This document shows positions 1 through 6,236 of a DNA stretch of 7,177 nt, one piece after another. Position numbers and translations under genes: made by a program. Numbering within the stretch: the stretch's first letter is position 1; each line of letters starts with the position of its first letter. This DNA comes from Clostridia bacterium (GTDB lineage: Bacteria; Bacillota; Clostridia; Christensenellales; Borkfalkiaceae): positions 1-7,177 of the forward strand of contig JAIEAS010000223.1 of the NCBI GenBank assembly GCA_029071285.1, given 5' to 3'. The notes beneath the pieces are model-generated. The model worked only from the letters and a program-made list of their open reading frames with translations, had not been told where the DNA came from and ran no database searches.

Positions 1-113
1 CGCTCGCACGCCGCCGCTTCAACCTCGCGGAAAAGTTCTTCCTTACTGCCGTCAGGTATTCCCCAGATTAAACTTTCACGGGTAACGTTAAAAACTAATT
101 TATATTCAGACAT
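1..113 (-). CDS. 5' part of an unrecognised gene (runs off the left edge)
   Basis: An ATG at 113-111 opens a frame that stays open to the window edge, giving about 37 residues that begin MSEYKLVFNVTRESLIWGIP and continue with an acidic, helix-like stretch rich in E and A. A clear Shine-Dalgarno AAGGA (123-127) lies 9 nt upstream, which makes the start convincing. I do not recognise the protein and see no signal peptide or membrane segment in the visible part. It lies downstream of rplS in the same direction, and only the 134-164 hairpin and about 20 nt separate that hairpin from its start. No separate promoter is visible in the gap, so it may depend on transcription leaking through the hairpin or on a promoter inside rplS. 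The gene is partial only because the window ends. Confidence 0.7.
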   Translation of the reverse strand, partial: MSEYKLVFNVTRESLIWGIPDGSKEELFREVEAAACE

Positions 114-133
114 AAAAGTAATTCCTTAAATTC

Positions 134-164
134 AAAAGCTCCTGCCGACGTAGCAGGAGCTTTT
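134..164 (-). terminator. Hairpin terminator after rplS
   Basis: A perfect 12-bp inverted repeat, AAAAGCTCCTGC (134-145) and GCAGGAGCTTTT (153-164), surrounds a 7-nt loop. It sits 6 nt beyond the rplS stop codon. In the rplS direction the run of U is only four long, all within the stem, and is followed by GAAUUU, so termination may be incomplete. In the plus direction the T run is six. The placement between two same-strand genes makes a terminator or partial attenuator the best reading. Confidence 0.75.
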
Positions 165-170
165 TTAAAC

Positions 171-515
171 TTATTTAACTTCCGTAATTTTTGCAGCCTT
201 GCCGGTAAGTCCGCGCAGGTAGTAAAGTTTAGCCCTTCTTACCTTGCCCTTTCTTACAACGGTGATAGATGCAATCTTGGGTGAATGAAGGGGGAAAGTT
301 CTTTCAACGCCTACGCCGAACGAAAGTCTGCGTACGGTAAAACTCTCTCTGATGCCGCCGTGCTTTTTAGCGATAACGACGCCCTCGAAGTTCTGAATTC
401 TTTCCTTTGTGCCTTCGATAACCTTGAAGCCTACTTTTACGGTGTCGCCTACGTTGAACGCAGGGACTTCCTTTTTCATTTCTTCTTTTTCAATAGCTTC
501 TACAAGATTTTTCAT
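171..515 (-). CDS. rplS: 50S ribosomal protein L19 (bL19)
   Basis: Large-subunit protein bL19, which sits at the 30S-50S interface and helps form an intersubunit bridge. The product is 114 residues, the usual family length. It shows the family core: a short helical N-terminus ([12 protein letters not shown]), the beta-barrel start around residues 19-35 with [13 protein letters not shown], then [16 protein letters not shown], and the C-terminal run with [18 protein letters not shown]. The ATG at 515 has a full GGAGGT (521-526) 5 nt upstream. In many bacteria rplS directly follows trmD. Here four genes (rbgA, rnhB, yraN and a PRTase-like gene) lie between them, and rplS has its own promoter and a structured leader, so it can be set independently of the operon. 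Identity is certain from the sequence. Confidence 0.98.
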   Translation of the reverse strand: MKNLVEAIEKEEMKKEVPAFNVGDTVKVGFKVIEGTKERIQNFEGVVIAKKHGGIRESFTVRRLSFGVGVERTFPLHSPKIASITVVRKGKVRRAKLYYLRGLTGKAAKITEVK

Positions 516-520
516 ATCTT

Positions 521-569
521 ACCTCCAATTAAGACGTTCGTGCATATAGCAGAGGACCGCCCGAAGTGT
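521..569 (-). ncRNA. Structured 5' leader of rplS, L19-leader-like
   Basis: The untranslated leader between the promoter and rplS can fold in competing ways. GGGCG (562-558) can pair with CGUCU (536-532), enclosing a small UGC/GCA hairpin (551-541). Alternatively GCGG (560-557) pairs with CUGC (552-549). CCUCU (555-551) is also complementary to the Shine-Dalgarno GGAGG (526-522), giving a possible ribosome-site-hiding state. Position and wording (GCGGTCC, then GCACGAACGTCTT just before the SD) resemble the Rfam L19_leader found before rplS in Firmicutes, thought to mediate autoregulation by L19. The match is from memory, and the pairing was worked out by hand. Confidence 0.6.
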
Positions 570-573
570 TCTT

Positions 574-602
574 ATAATAACAGATTAAATTTTAAAAATC
601 AA
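574..602 (-). promoter_or_regulatory. Sigma-A-type promoter for rplS
   Basis: On the minus strand, -35 TTGATT (602-597), a 17-nt spacer and -10 TATTAT (579-574), preceded by TG as in an extended -10. The predicted start of transcription is near 567, leaving a leader of about 50 nt. The spacer is rich in A and T. No strong terminator precedes it after the upstream gene, so rplS may be transcribed both from here and by read-through. Confidence 0.8.
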
Positions 603-674
603 CTCATTTTAGGGGGTGTGTCCTAATTTTCACATTTCTTTTTAACCACATTTTCGCGGCGGATTTTCATGAAC

Positions 675-1301
675 TTAAACGAGTTTACTGTAGCCGTATG
701 AATTGACTACCGCGTCGACCTTTACGCCCTGCTTGCAGAGGGGGCAGTCGACGGGGGCGTACGACGAGTAGTTTTCAAAGTCTCCCACGCCGAACAGGCT
801 TACGAAGGGCACGCCGCACTCAAACTTGCCGCCGAAAATCGACGCCGCGCCCACGGGCGTTCCGCCGTAATAGCTTATCCCCGCAATACCGCTCTGCACC
901 GTCTGACCGGTGGTCGCGGAAGCCGTTAAAAGCAGTACGTTTTTATTTTTGACGTAAGGAATAAAGTTGTCCCGAAGCAGTATTTTGTCGCCCGAAAGCT
1001 CGGGAGTTATAACCGCGATTTCCTGCCTTAAATTTATGCCCGAATGGGTTAAATAGTCCGCCATAAACGCGCCTATCATCTTCATTCTTTCAAGGCTTAT
1101 TATGGTGTCTACCGGCGTTGAAGAAAACGCGTCGGCAAGCAGCTTAGCCGAAGCTTTCGCCGCTCCCAGCTCGGATTTTACGCCCGTCATATCTATGCAG
1201 TGGCTGACGTGCGAGTGCTTGGTTGCAAAATGTCCGGGAATTATTTTCACCGAAATTTCGCCGTTGAGTTTTGCGTGAATGTCGTATGCTCTTTTTTCCA
1301 T
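675..1301 (-). CDS. Phosphoribosyltransferase-family protein (orotate PRTase-like, divergent)
   Basis: A 208-residue cytoplasmic protein related to type I phosphoribosyltransferases, nearest in pattern to orotate PRTase-like proteins. The PRPP-loop region reads NVLLLTASATTGQTV (about 121-135). The hydrophobic strand and TTGxT are kept, but the acidic pair normally before it (DD or ED) is replaced by TA. It is followed by the YYGGTPVGAASIF strand. The C-terminus carries CPLC (186-189) and QGVKVDAVVNSYG, typical of PRTase tails. A GTG at 1310 is in frame, but AAGGTGG (1313-1307) lies 5 nt before the ATG at 1301, so ATG 1301 is chosen. It is the last gene of the operon, 20 nt after yraN. Substrate unknown; a salvage or regulatory role is possible, and pyrE identity is not supported. 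Confidence 0.7.
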   Translation of the reverse strand: MEKRAYDIHAKLNGEISVKIIPGHFATKHSHVSHCIDMTGVKSELGAAKASAKLLADAFSSTPVDTIISLERMKMIGAFMADYLTHSGINLRQEIAVITPELSGDKILLRDNFIPYVKNKNVLLLTASATTGQTVQSGIAGISYYGGTPVGAASIFGGKFECGVPFVSLFGVGDFENYSSYAPVDCPLCKQGVKVDAVVNSYGYSKLV

Positions 1302-1321
1302 ATAACCCACCTTATAAATAA

Positions 1322-1720
1322 TTAATTGCGAAAGCCTTTTTCATAAAAGGCGTTTTCTATATGGTTTAACTGTCCGCGGAAAACTTCGATAATATCGAAG
1401 CGCACGGTGCAGTCGATTTCTTTGCCGTAAAAATAATATTTCGCCGCCTGAATATACTTGCGCTGCCGCGCCTTGTTCACCGCTTCCGACGGCGTTCCGA
1501 ATATGTCCGAAAGCCTCGTTTTAACTTCCACGAAAGCCAGCACGTCGCCCTTTCTTGCGATTATATCCACTTCGCCGTAGGGGTTGACGTAGTTGGTTTT
1601 TACTATCTTCCAGCCCTTCCGCCGAAGATACGCCCGCGCCTTTTTTTCGCCGAGTTTGCCGAGTTCTTTGTTTTCCTTATCCTGCTCTTCGCGGGTTTTG
1701 CGCTTTCCGCCTACTGCCAT
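1322..1720 (-). CDS. yraN: UPF0102 family protein YraN (putative endonuclease-fold)
   Basis: A 132-residue protein of the YraN/UPF0102 family, whose cellular role is poorly known. The family has the restriction-endonuclease-like (Holliday-junction resolvase type) fold. The signature is clear: GxLGEKKARAYLRRKGWKI (about 21-39), then NPYGEVDIIARKGDVLAFVEVKTR (46-69), containing the D...ExK metal-binding set D52, E65 and K67. Next comes an A-V-N-x-x-K-x-x helix (80-90) and RFDIIEV (107-113). The N-terminal 17 residues are a lysine- and arginine-rich extension, possibly a non-specific nucleic-acid contact. The ATG at 1720 overlaps the end of rnhB by 10 nt. AGGAG lies 12 nt upstream, a rather long spacing, so coupling to rnhB translation is likely. 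Pairing with rnhB is a common arrangement, and a DNA-repair role is only inferred. Confidence 0.92.
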   Translation of the reverse strand: MAVGGKRKTREEQDKENKELGKLGEKKARAYLRRKGWKIVKTNYVNPYGEVDIIARKGDVLAFVEVKTRLSDIFGTPSEAVNKARQRKYIQAAKYYFYGKEIDCTVRFDIIEVFRGQLNHIENAFYEKGFRN

Positions 1721-2307
1721 TTTTTGGTAAAGCTCCTGCGGTGGATGGGGGTCAGCCCGTGTTCCTTAATCGCCTGAATATGCACCGCCGTGCCGTAGCC
1801 CTTGTGCTTTTCAAAGCCGTATCCGGGGTACACCTCTGCGTATTCGTCCATAAGCTTGTCCCTGAAAACCTTTGCCGCAATAGAAGCCGCGCCAATGGAG
1901 TAACTGAGGCTGTCGCCCTTAACAATGCTCTGCTGCGGAATTGAAATATCCAGTGTCATATTGCCGTCCGTAAGCACGAAGTCGGGCTGAATTTCAAGTC
2001 CTTCCACCGCCCTCTTCATACAAAGCTTAGTGGCTTCTAGAATATTCAGCTCGTCAATCTGCTCGGGCCCGATACGGCAGATATTGAGGCAAACCGCGCG
2101 CTTTGCAATTTCGGCAGACAGAGTTTCGCGCTTTTTTGCGGAAAGCTTTTTGCTGTCGTCAACGCCCTCGATAATTTCGTCAAGCGGCATAATCACCGCC
2201 GCGCACACCACGGGACCCGCAAGCGGACCTCTGCCCACTTCGTCCACGCCGCAGATATATTTAAAGCCCTTTGAGGCAAGTTCTCTTTCGTATTTAAGTT
2301 TATCCAT
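1711..2307 (-). CDS. rnhB: Ribonuclease HII
   Basis: Cleaves the RNA strand of RNA-DNA hybrids and starts removal of single ribonucleotides misbuilt into DNA. The 198-residue product is a normal length and carries the diagnostic GVDEVGRGPLAGPV (20-33). The DEDD catalytic set is visible: D22 and E23 in that motif, D114 in LTDGN, and D132 in VKGDSLSYSIGAASIAAKV. The family's YPGYGFEKHKGYGT and GLTPIHRRSF blocks follow near the end. The start ATG lies inside the end of rbgA (8-nt overlap), with a weak GGGTG about 6 nt upstream, so translation is probably coupled. The stop overlaps the start of yraN. All catalytic residues are present, so I take the enzyme to be active. Confidence 0.97.
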   Translation of the reverse strand: MDKLKYERELASKGFKYICGVDEVGRGPLAGPVVCAAVIMPLDEIIEGVDDSKKLSAKKRETLSAEIAKRAVCLNICRIGPEQIDELNILEATKLCMKRAVEGLEIQPDFVLTDGNMTLDISIPQQSIVKGDSLSYSIGAASIAAKVFRDKLMDEYAEVYPGYGFEKHKGYGTAVHIQAIKEHGLTPIHRRSFTKKWQ

Positions 2308-3145
2308 TAAAGCACCCGTTTAAATCTTCCGCCGTGTCCAGCGTAATCGCGCCGAGGCGGCCTTTCCTGAAATCGTCTATGACGGCGCGTTCGGCACGCT
2401 CGTAATCGTATTCGCCGCCGCGCAGAACGAAGCCGCGCTTTTTTGCAACCTGCTCGAGCATTTCCAAAGGCGTTCCGCCCGAAATTCCGTAACGCTCTGC
2501 AAGTCTTGACGGATAATTTTCATACAGCTCCGCAAGCAGCGCAAGCGCGATATCGTCCAAGTCGAGAATGTCGTCGTTGATGCTGCCGACGTACGCAAGG
2601 TGCAGCGCAAGCCTCTGGTTTTCGAACGCGGGCGGCATAGTGCCGGGCGTATCCAGAAGCTCGAAGCCGTCAAGCCTTATCCACTGCTTGCCGCGCGTAA
2701 CCCCCGCCTTGTCGCCCGTCGCCGCGCGCTTTGAGCCCGCAAGCAGATTGATAACGGTCGACTTGCCCGTGTTGGGCACGCCTACTACCATAAAGCGGAA
2801 AGTCTTGCTGTAACCCTTCTGCAAATTCCTCTCGCGCTTTTCGGCAACCAGCCTGTCCAGCGCGGATAAAATAATTTTTTTCGACGAGGCGTTCGCCGCG
2901 TTTATTTTAACGGCGTTGCCGAAAATTTTAACGAGGTTATCCGCCCTTCCGTCCGCCAGATCGCTTTTATTCAGAATATATAAAACGGGCTTGGACTTCG
3001 CCATTTTTAAAAGCTTGGGATTGAACGAAGCCGCGGGACAGCGCGCGTCCAGAACGTAAATAATTCCGTCCGCCGCGGGGAGAACCTCCTCCATCATCCG
3101 CATCGCTTTGGTCATATGACCGGGGAACCACTGAATAGTTTTCAT
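2300..3145 (-). CDS. rbgA: Ribosome biogenesis GTPase RbgA (YlqF)
   Basis: A circularly permuted GTPase that acts late in 50S subunit assembly in Gram-positive bacteria. The 281 residues match the length of B. subtilis YlqF (about 282). The motif order shows the permutation: G4 NKSD (59-62) comes before G1 GVPNTGKS (122-129), followed by the GVTRGKQW switch (148-155) and G3 DTPG (165-168). The N-terminus has the family mark IQWFPGHMTKA, and H10 corresponds to the histidine thought to help hydrolysis. The C-terminal domain (about 190-281) is the helical RNA- and ribosome-binding part. AGGGGG precedes the start by 6 nt. The ATG overlaps the trmD stop as ATGA, and the end overlaps rnhB by 8 nt, so all three are probably translated in a coupled way. 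Confidence 0.97.
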   Translation of the reverse strand: MKTIQWFPGHMTKAMRMMEEVLPAADGIIYVLDARCPAASFNPKLLKMAKSKPVLYILNKSDLADGRADNLVKIFGNAVKINAANASSKKIILSALDRLVAEKRERNLQKGYSKTFRFMVVGVPNTGKSTVINLLAGSKRAATGDKAGVTRGKQWIRLDGFELLDTPGTMPPAFENQRLALHLAYVGSINDDILDLDDIALALLAELYENYPSRLAERYGISGGTPLEMLEQVAKKRGFVLRGGEYDYERAERAVIDDFRKGRLGAITLDTAEDLNGCFNG

Positions 3146-3816
3146 TTAGCGCCCCCTTTTAAATCGGGTCGGCGTTCGCGCGTGAGTTTTTCGCTCTCTG
3201 CTCTTCGCCACTTGTCGATTTTCGCGTGGTCGCCCGAAAGCAGAACCTCGGGCACGGATAATCCCCCGTATACCGCGGGGCGGGTGTACTGCGGATATTC
3301 AAGACCGTTTTCGCCGAAGGTTTCGTCCGCGAGCGAGCCGTCGGAAATAACTCCGTCAATCTGTCTTGCAACGCAGTCGCAGATAACCATAGCGGGCAGC
3401 TCGCCGCCCGTTAAGACGTAGTCGCCGATAGAAATTTCCTCGTCGATATACAAGTCGATTACGCGCTGGTCTATCCCCTCGTAATGACCGCAAAGCAAAA
3501 TAAGGTGTTCGTAACCCGTAAGTCCGAACGCCTTGTCCTGCGTGAAGGTTGCGCCCTTGGGCGAGAGATAAATCCTGTGCGCCCTGTGGTCGGGGTCAAC
3601 GGCTTGTATTGCCGAGCCTATGGGCTGGGGCATCATAACCATTCCCGCGCCGCCGCCGAAGGGATAGTCGTCGCACTTTTTGTGCTTATTTTCGGCGAAG
3701 TCGCGGATATTCACAACCTCGATATTGATTTTGCCCGCTTCCACCGCGCGCCCTATTATGCTTTGAAAAAGGGGCGCAAACATTTCGGGGAAGAGGGTAA
3801 GAACGGTTATTTTCAA
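3142..3816 (-). CDS. trmD: tRNA (guanine-37-N1)-methyltransferase TrmD
   Basis: Uses S-adenosylmethionine to make m1G37 next to the anticodon, which prevents +1 frameshifting. It is a SPOUT-class trefoil-knot enzyme that works as a dimer. The 224 residues include the N-terminal MKITVLTLFPEMF, YPFGGGAGMVM (51-61), the knot sequences GHYEGIDQR (110-118) and ISIGDYVLTGGELPA (128-142), R151, and YPQYTRP (174-180). The start codon is TTG (3816-3814), supported by the conserved N-terminus and AAGGA 9 nt upstream. It overlaps the rimM stop by 4 nt. The position that by my alignment matches the catalytic Asp169 of E. coli TrmD reads E165, with D164 beside it. The rest of the C-terminal domain (SGDHAKIDKWRR) is normal. 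Confidence 0.97.
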   Translation of the reverse strand: MKITVLTLFPEMFAPLFQSIIGRAVEAGKINIEVVNIRDFAENKHKKCDDYPFGGGAGMVMMPQPIGSAIQAVDPDHRAHRIYLSPKGATFTQDKAFGLTGYEHLILLCGHYEGIDQRVIDLYIDEEISIGDYVLTGGELPAMVICDCVARQIDGVISDGSLADETFGENGLEYPQYTRPAVYGGLSVPEVLLSGDHAKIDKWRRAESEKLTRERRPDLKGGAK

Positions 3817-4310
3817 AGGGATACTTCCTTGAACCTCTTACCGTTTACTACGATTTTCGCACCGTCGACGTCAATATCTTTAATAACGCCGTCGGCGGCG
3901 GCAAAGGTAATTTCCTTGCCGTCCTTTATAAGGGTGTATATATCGGTCTTGGCGGGAGTAACTCCCGTAACCTCGCCGAGATAGTTGCCGTTTTCGTTTT
4001 CCACGCGGCAGCCGATTAAATCGACGATATAATACCTGCCCTCGGGAAGGGCGGGCGCGTTTTCGCGGTCAACCGTAATATCCTTGCCGCGCAAAAGCTC
4101 TGCGGCGTTTCTGTCGGCAATGCCCTTTAAAGTAAGGTAGGCAATATCGCCCTGCGCCCGCACCGAAAAGACGGGATATTCCTCTCCGTCAATCAGCACG
4201 GTTTTAAACGCCTTTAAGTCCTCGGCGGAATCGGTCAGCGCCTTAACCTTGATTTCACCGCGTATGCCCTGCGGTTTAAGTACGGTCGCTATGGTAAGGG
4301 GTGCTTTCAT
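3813..4310 (-). CDS. rimM: 16S rRNA processing/30S maturation factor RimM
   Basis: Assists assembly of the 30S head around protein S19 and processing of 16S rRNA. The 165 residues split into the N-terminal RimM beta-barrel, with KPQGIRGEIKVKALTD (12-27), and a C-terminal PRC-barrel-like domain that begins near GRYYIVDLIGCRV (91-103), with LGEVTGV (111-117) following. The ATG directly abuts the stop of the KH-domain gene (no gap), with AAGG 5 nt upstream. It ends in a 4-nt overlap with trmD. The rimM-trmD pair is near-universal, and a low level of divergence in the C-terminal half is usual for this family. Confidence 0.95.
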   Translation of the reverse strand: MKAPLTIATVLKPQGIRGEIKVKALTDSAEDLKAFKTVLIDGEEYPVFSVRAQGDIAYLTLKGIADRNAAELLRGKDITVDRENAPALPEGRYYIVDLIGCRVENENGNYLGEVTGVTPAKTDIYTLIKDGKEITFAAADGVIKDIDVDGAKIVVNGKRFKEVSL

Positions 4311-4556
4311 TTAAGCCTTTTCTTTAATTTCAATAAGATACTTTTTGCTGTCGCGGGGAGTGGAAGCCTTGACAAGCGTTCTCAGAGCCTTGGCGATTTT
4401 GCCCTGCTTGCCGATAACCTTGCCCATATCCTCCTCTTCGAGAAGAACGGTAAGCTCTATCGCGGTTTCCTTTTCTTCTACCTTGTACTCGATTTTATCC
4501 TTGTGCTCGGCGAACTGTTCAACCACGAATTTAACAAGTTTTTCAATCTTTTCCAT
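4311..4556 (-). CDS. khpA: KH-domain RNA-binding protein KhpA (YlqC)
   Basis: A small cytoplasmic RNA-binding protein consisting of little more than one KH domain. In Gram-positive bacteria KhpA partners KhpB/Jag and affects RNA handling, cell size and division. The 81 residues contain the KH GXXG loop as GKVIGKQGK (45-53), followed by the helix IAKALRTLVKAS. The N-terminal helix and KIEYKVEEKETAIELTVLLEEED strands complete the fold. AAGGA lies 10 nt upstream of the ATG, which follows the rpsP stop by 6 nt. Its place between rpsP and rimM is the standard one in Bacillota, which supports the orthology. Confidence 0.94.
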   Translation of the reverse strand: MEKIEKLVKFVVEQFAEHKDKIEYKVEEKETAIELTVLLEEEDMGKVIGKQGKIAKALRTLVKASTPRDSKKYLIEIKEKA

Positions 4557-4562
4557 AAGGGA

Positions 4563-4859
4563 TTATTCCTTCTTTTTCTTGTCGTTGGTCTTGGGAGCGG
4601 AAAGCTTTTTGCTTCTCTCCAGCGCGCCCGCTTTTACAAGATAGCTTTTAACCGTTTCGGTAGGCTGAACGCCCTTTGCAAGCCACGCCTTTGCCTTTTC
4701 AACGTCGATGTTGATTTCGGCGGGGGTCTTAAGGGGGTCTACGTAGCCGATTTTATCGATGTACTCGCCCGACTGCGCCTTGCGCGAATCGATAACTACG
4801 ATACGGTAGAAGGGGCTCTTTTTGTCGCCCATTCTTGTAAGTCTCATTTTAACTGCCAT
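4563..4859 (-). CDS. rpsP: 30S ribosomal protein S16 (bS16)
   Basis: Small-subunit protein bS16, an early binder needed for 30S platform and body assembly. The 98 residues begin with the family block MAVKMRLTRMGDKKSPFYRIVV, followed by DSRKAQSGEYIDKIGYVDPL (24-43) and WLAKGVQPTETVKSYL (59-74). The C-terminal tail is lysine-rich (KTNDKKKKE) and probably disordered or rRNA-contacting. AGGAG lies 10 nt before the ATG. A 56-nt, very AT-rich gap separates it from ffh. This is the largest gap within the operon, and I find no convincing -35/-10 pair there. It could hold a weak internal promoter or an RNA processing site. Confidence 0.98.
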   Translation of the reverse strand: MAVKMRLTRMGDKKSPFYRIVVIDSRKAQSGEYIDKIGYVDPLKTPAEINIDVEKAKAWLAKGVQPTETVKSYLVKAGALERSKKLSAPKTNDKKKKE

Positions 4860-4915
4860 TTTTGTAATTCTCCTGTTTATATAAATTTTTATTTTATTTT
4901 TATGTGATACGCGGT

Positions 4916-6226
4916 TTAGAAGGGTAACCTTCTTTTTCCGCTCTTCAACTGCTTCATAAGTTGTTTCGTCTGCTCGAACTGTTTTAAAAGCTGGTTCACT
5001 TCCTGTACCGAGGTACCGCTTCCGGCGGCAATCCTCTTCTTCCTCGAGCTGTTTATAATCGAGGGCTCGGTCCTCTCGCGCTTTGTCATAGAAAGGATAA
5101 TCGCCTTAGTGCGCTCGATTCTGCTCTCGTCGATATCCTCCGCCCTGACCTTGCCGCCCATATTCGGCATCATAGCAAGCAGCGCCTGCGCCCCGCCCAT
5201 TTTTTTCATACTCTCGAACTGGGTTAAGTAGTCCTCTAAGGTGAAGGTGTTTTCAAGCATCTTCTTCTGCATAACTTTGGCTTGCTCTTCGGTAACCGCT
5301 TCCTGCGCCTTTTCGATTAAGGTCAGAACGTCGCCCATTCCAAGAATACGCGAAGCCATTCTGTCGGGATAGAAGGGCTCTAAGTCGGTCAGCTTTTCAC
5401 CGACGCCGATAAACTTGACGGGCTTGCCGGTAACCGCCTTTATCGAAAGGCACGCGCCGCCGCGGGTGTCGCCGTCGAGCTTGGTCAAAATTATGCCCGT
5501 AATTTCAAGCCGCTCGTTAAAGGTCTTGGCAACGTTTACCGCAACCTGTCCCATCATACTGTCGACCGTAAGAAGAATTTCGGATACTTCCACGGCTTTG
5601 ACGATATTTTCAAGCTCCTGCATCAACGCTTCGTCAATCTCAAGTCTGCCCGCGGTGTCTATAACCACGGTGTCGAAGCCCATGGACTTAGCGTATTCCA
5701 CCGCCTGCTTTGCGGTCTTAACGGGGTCCTGCGTGCCCTTTTCAAACACTTCCGCGCCCGCGTTTTTGCCGACTACTTTAAGCTGGTTAATAGCCGCGGG
5801 ACGGTAAATATCGCCCGCAACCAAGAGAGGCTTTTTGCCGTTCTTTTTCAGGTTCACGGCAAGCTTGCCGCACATAGTGGTCTTGCCCGCGCCCTGAAGT
5901 CCGCACATCATAATTACCGTGGGCGGCTTGGGGGAAACGTTCAGCTTCTGATTGCCCGAGCCCATAAGCTCGATAAGCTCGTCGTTGACTATTTTGATAA
6001 CCTGCTGGGCAGGGTTTAAGCTCTTTATAATTTCCTGACCGACCGCTTTTTCGGAAACGTCGGCGCAGAATTTTTTAGCTACCTGAATATTTACGTCCGC
6101 TTCCAGAAGCGCCACGCGCACCTCGCGCATAGCGGTCTTTATCTCAAGCTCGGTAAGTCTGCCGCGCTTGGTAAGCTTTGAAAATATATGGTTTAATCTT
6201 TCGGATAACGATGCAAATGCGCCCAT
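4916..6226 (-). CDS. ffh: Signal recognition particle protein Ffh (SRP54)
   Basis: The GTPase of the signal recognition particle. It binds SRP RNA and hydrophobic signal sequences on nascent chains and docks with FtsY at the membrane. The 436 residues show the N domain (1 to about 95), the G domain with P-loop GLQGAGKTT (109-117), GDIYRPAA (138-145), DTAGR (190-194), TKLD (248-251) and GVGEKLTDLEPF (274-285), and the methionine-containing M domain (about 305-436). The SRP-RNA-binding SRKKRIAAGSG lies at 394-404. The insertion-box segment reads VDSMMGQVAVNVA (221-233), where many relatives have DAMTGQDA. The C-terminal tail is short and ends RRLPF. The ATG follows ylxM by 10 nt, with AGGTGG 3 nt upstream (tight spacing). 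Confidence 0.98.
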   Translation of the reverse strand: MGAFASLSERLNHIFSKLTKRGRLTELEIKTAMREVRVALLEADVNIQVAKKFCADVSEKAVGQEIIKSLNPAQQVIKIVNDELIELMGSGNQKLNVSPKPPTVIMMCGLQGAGKTTMCGKLAVNLKKNGKKPLLVAGDIYRPAAINQLKVVGKNAGAEVFEKGTQDPVKTAKQAVEYAKSMGFDTVVIDTAGRLEIDEALMQELENIVKAVEVSEILLTVDSMMGQVAVNVAKTFNERLEITGIILTKLDGDTRGGACLSIKAVTGKPVKFIGVGEKLTDLEPFYPDRMASRILGMGDVLTLIEKAQEAVTEEQAKVMQKKMLENTFTLEDYLTQFESMKKMGGAQALLAMMPNMGGKVRAEDIDESRIERTKAIILSMTKRERTEPSIINSSRKKRIAAGSGTSVQEVNQLLKQFEQTKQLMKQLKSGKRRLPF

Positions 6227-6236
6227 ATGCCACCTG

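Noticed and set aside
285..626. Plus-strand open frame opposite rplS
   Set aside because: Covers rplS, its leader and its promoter in antisense; low-complexity FHFFFFN stretch reflects the lysine/glutamate-rich N-terminus of L19.
609..626. Inverted repeat TTAGG/CCTAA around a GT-rich loop as terminator of the operon
   Set aside because: Only five base pairs, with no U-run in the minus direction; too weak to call a terminator. The operon may read through into rplS.
675..1310. Calling the PRTase-like gene pyrE
   Set aside because: The PRPP-loop acidic residues are missing and no pyrimidine genes are nearby, so a specific orotate PRTase name is not justified.
3484..3984. Long plus-strand open frame (166 codons)
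   Set aside because: It lies wholly opposite trmD and rimM, both firmly identified, and has no ribosome site or recognisable protein pattern.
4503..4907. Plus-strand open frame (134 codons) ending in a hydrophobic stretch
   Set aside because: It is the shadow of rpsP and khpA on the other strand; the hydrophobic run comes from lysine-rich codons read in reverse.
4860..4915. AT-rich gap before rpsP as an internal promoter
   Set aside because: TATA-like stretches are present but no matching -35 at an acceptable distance could be found.
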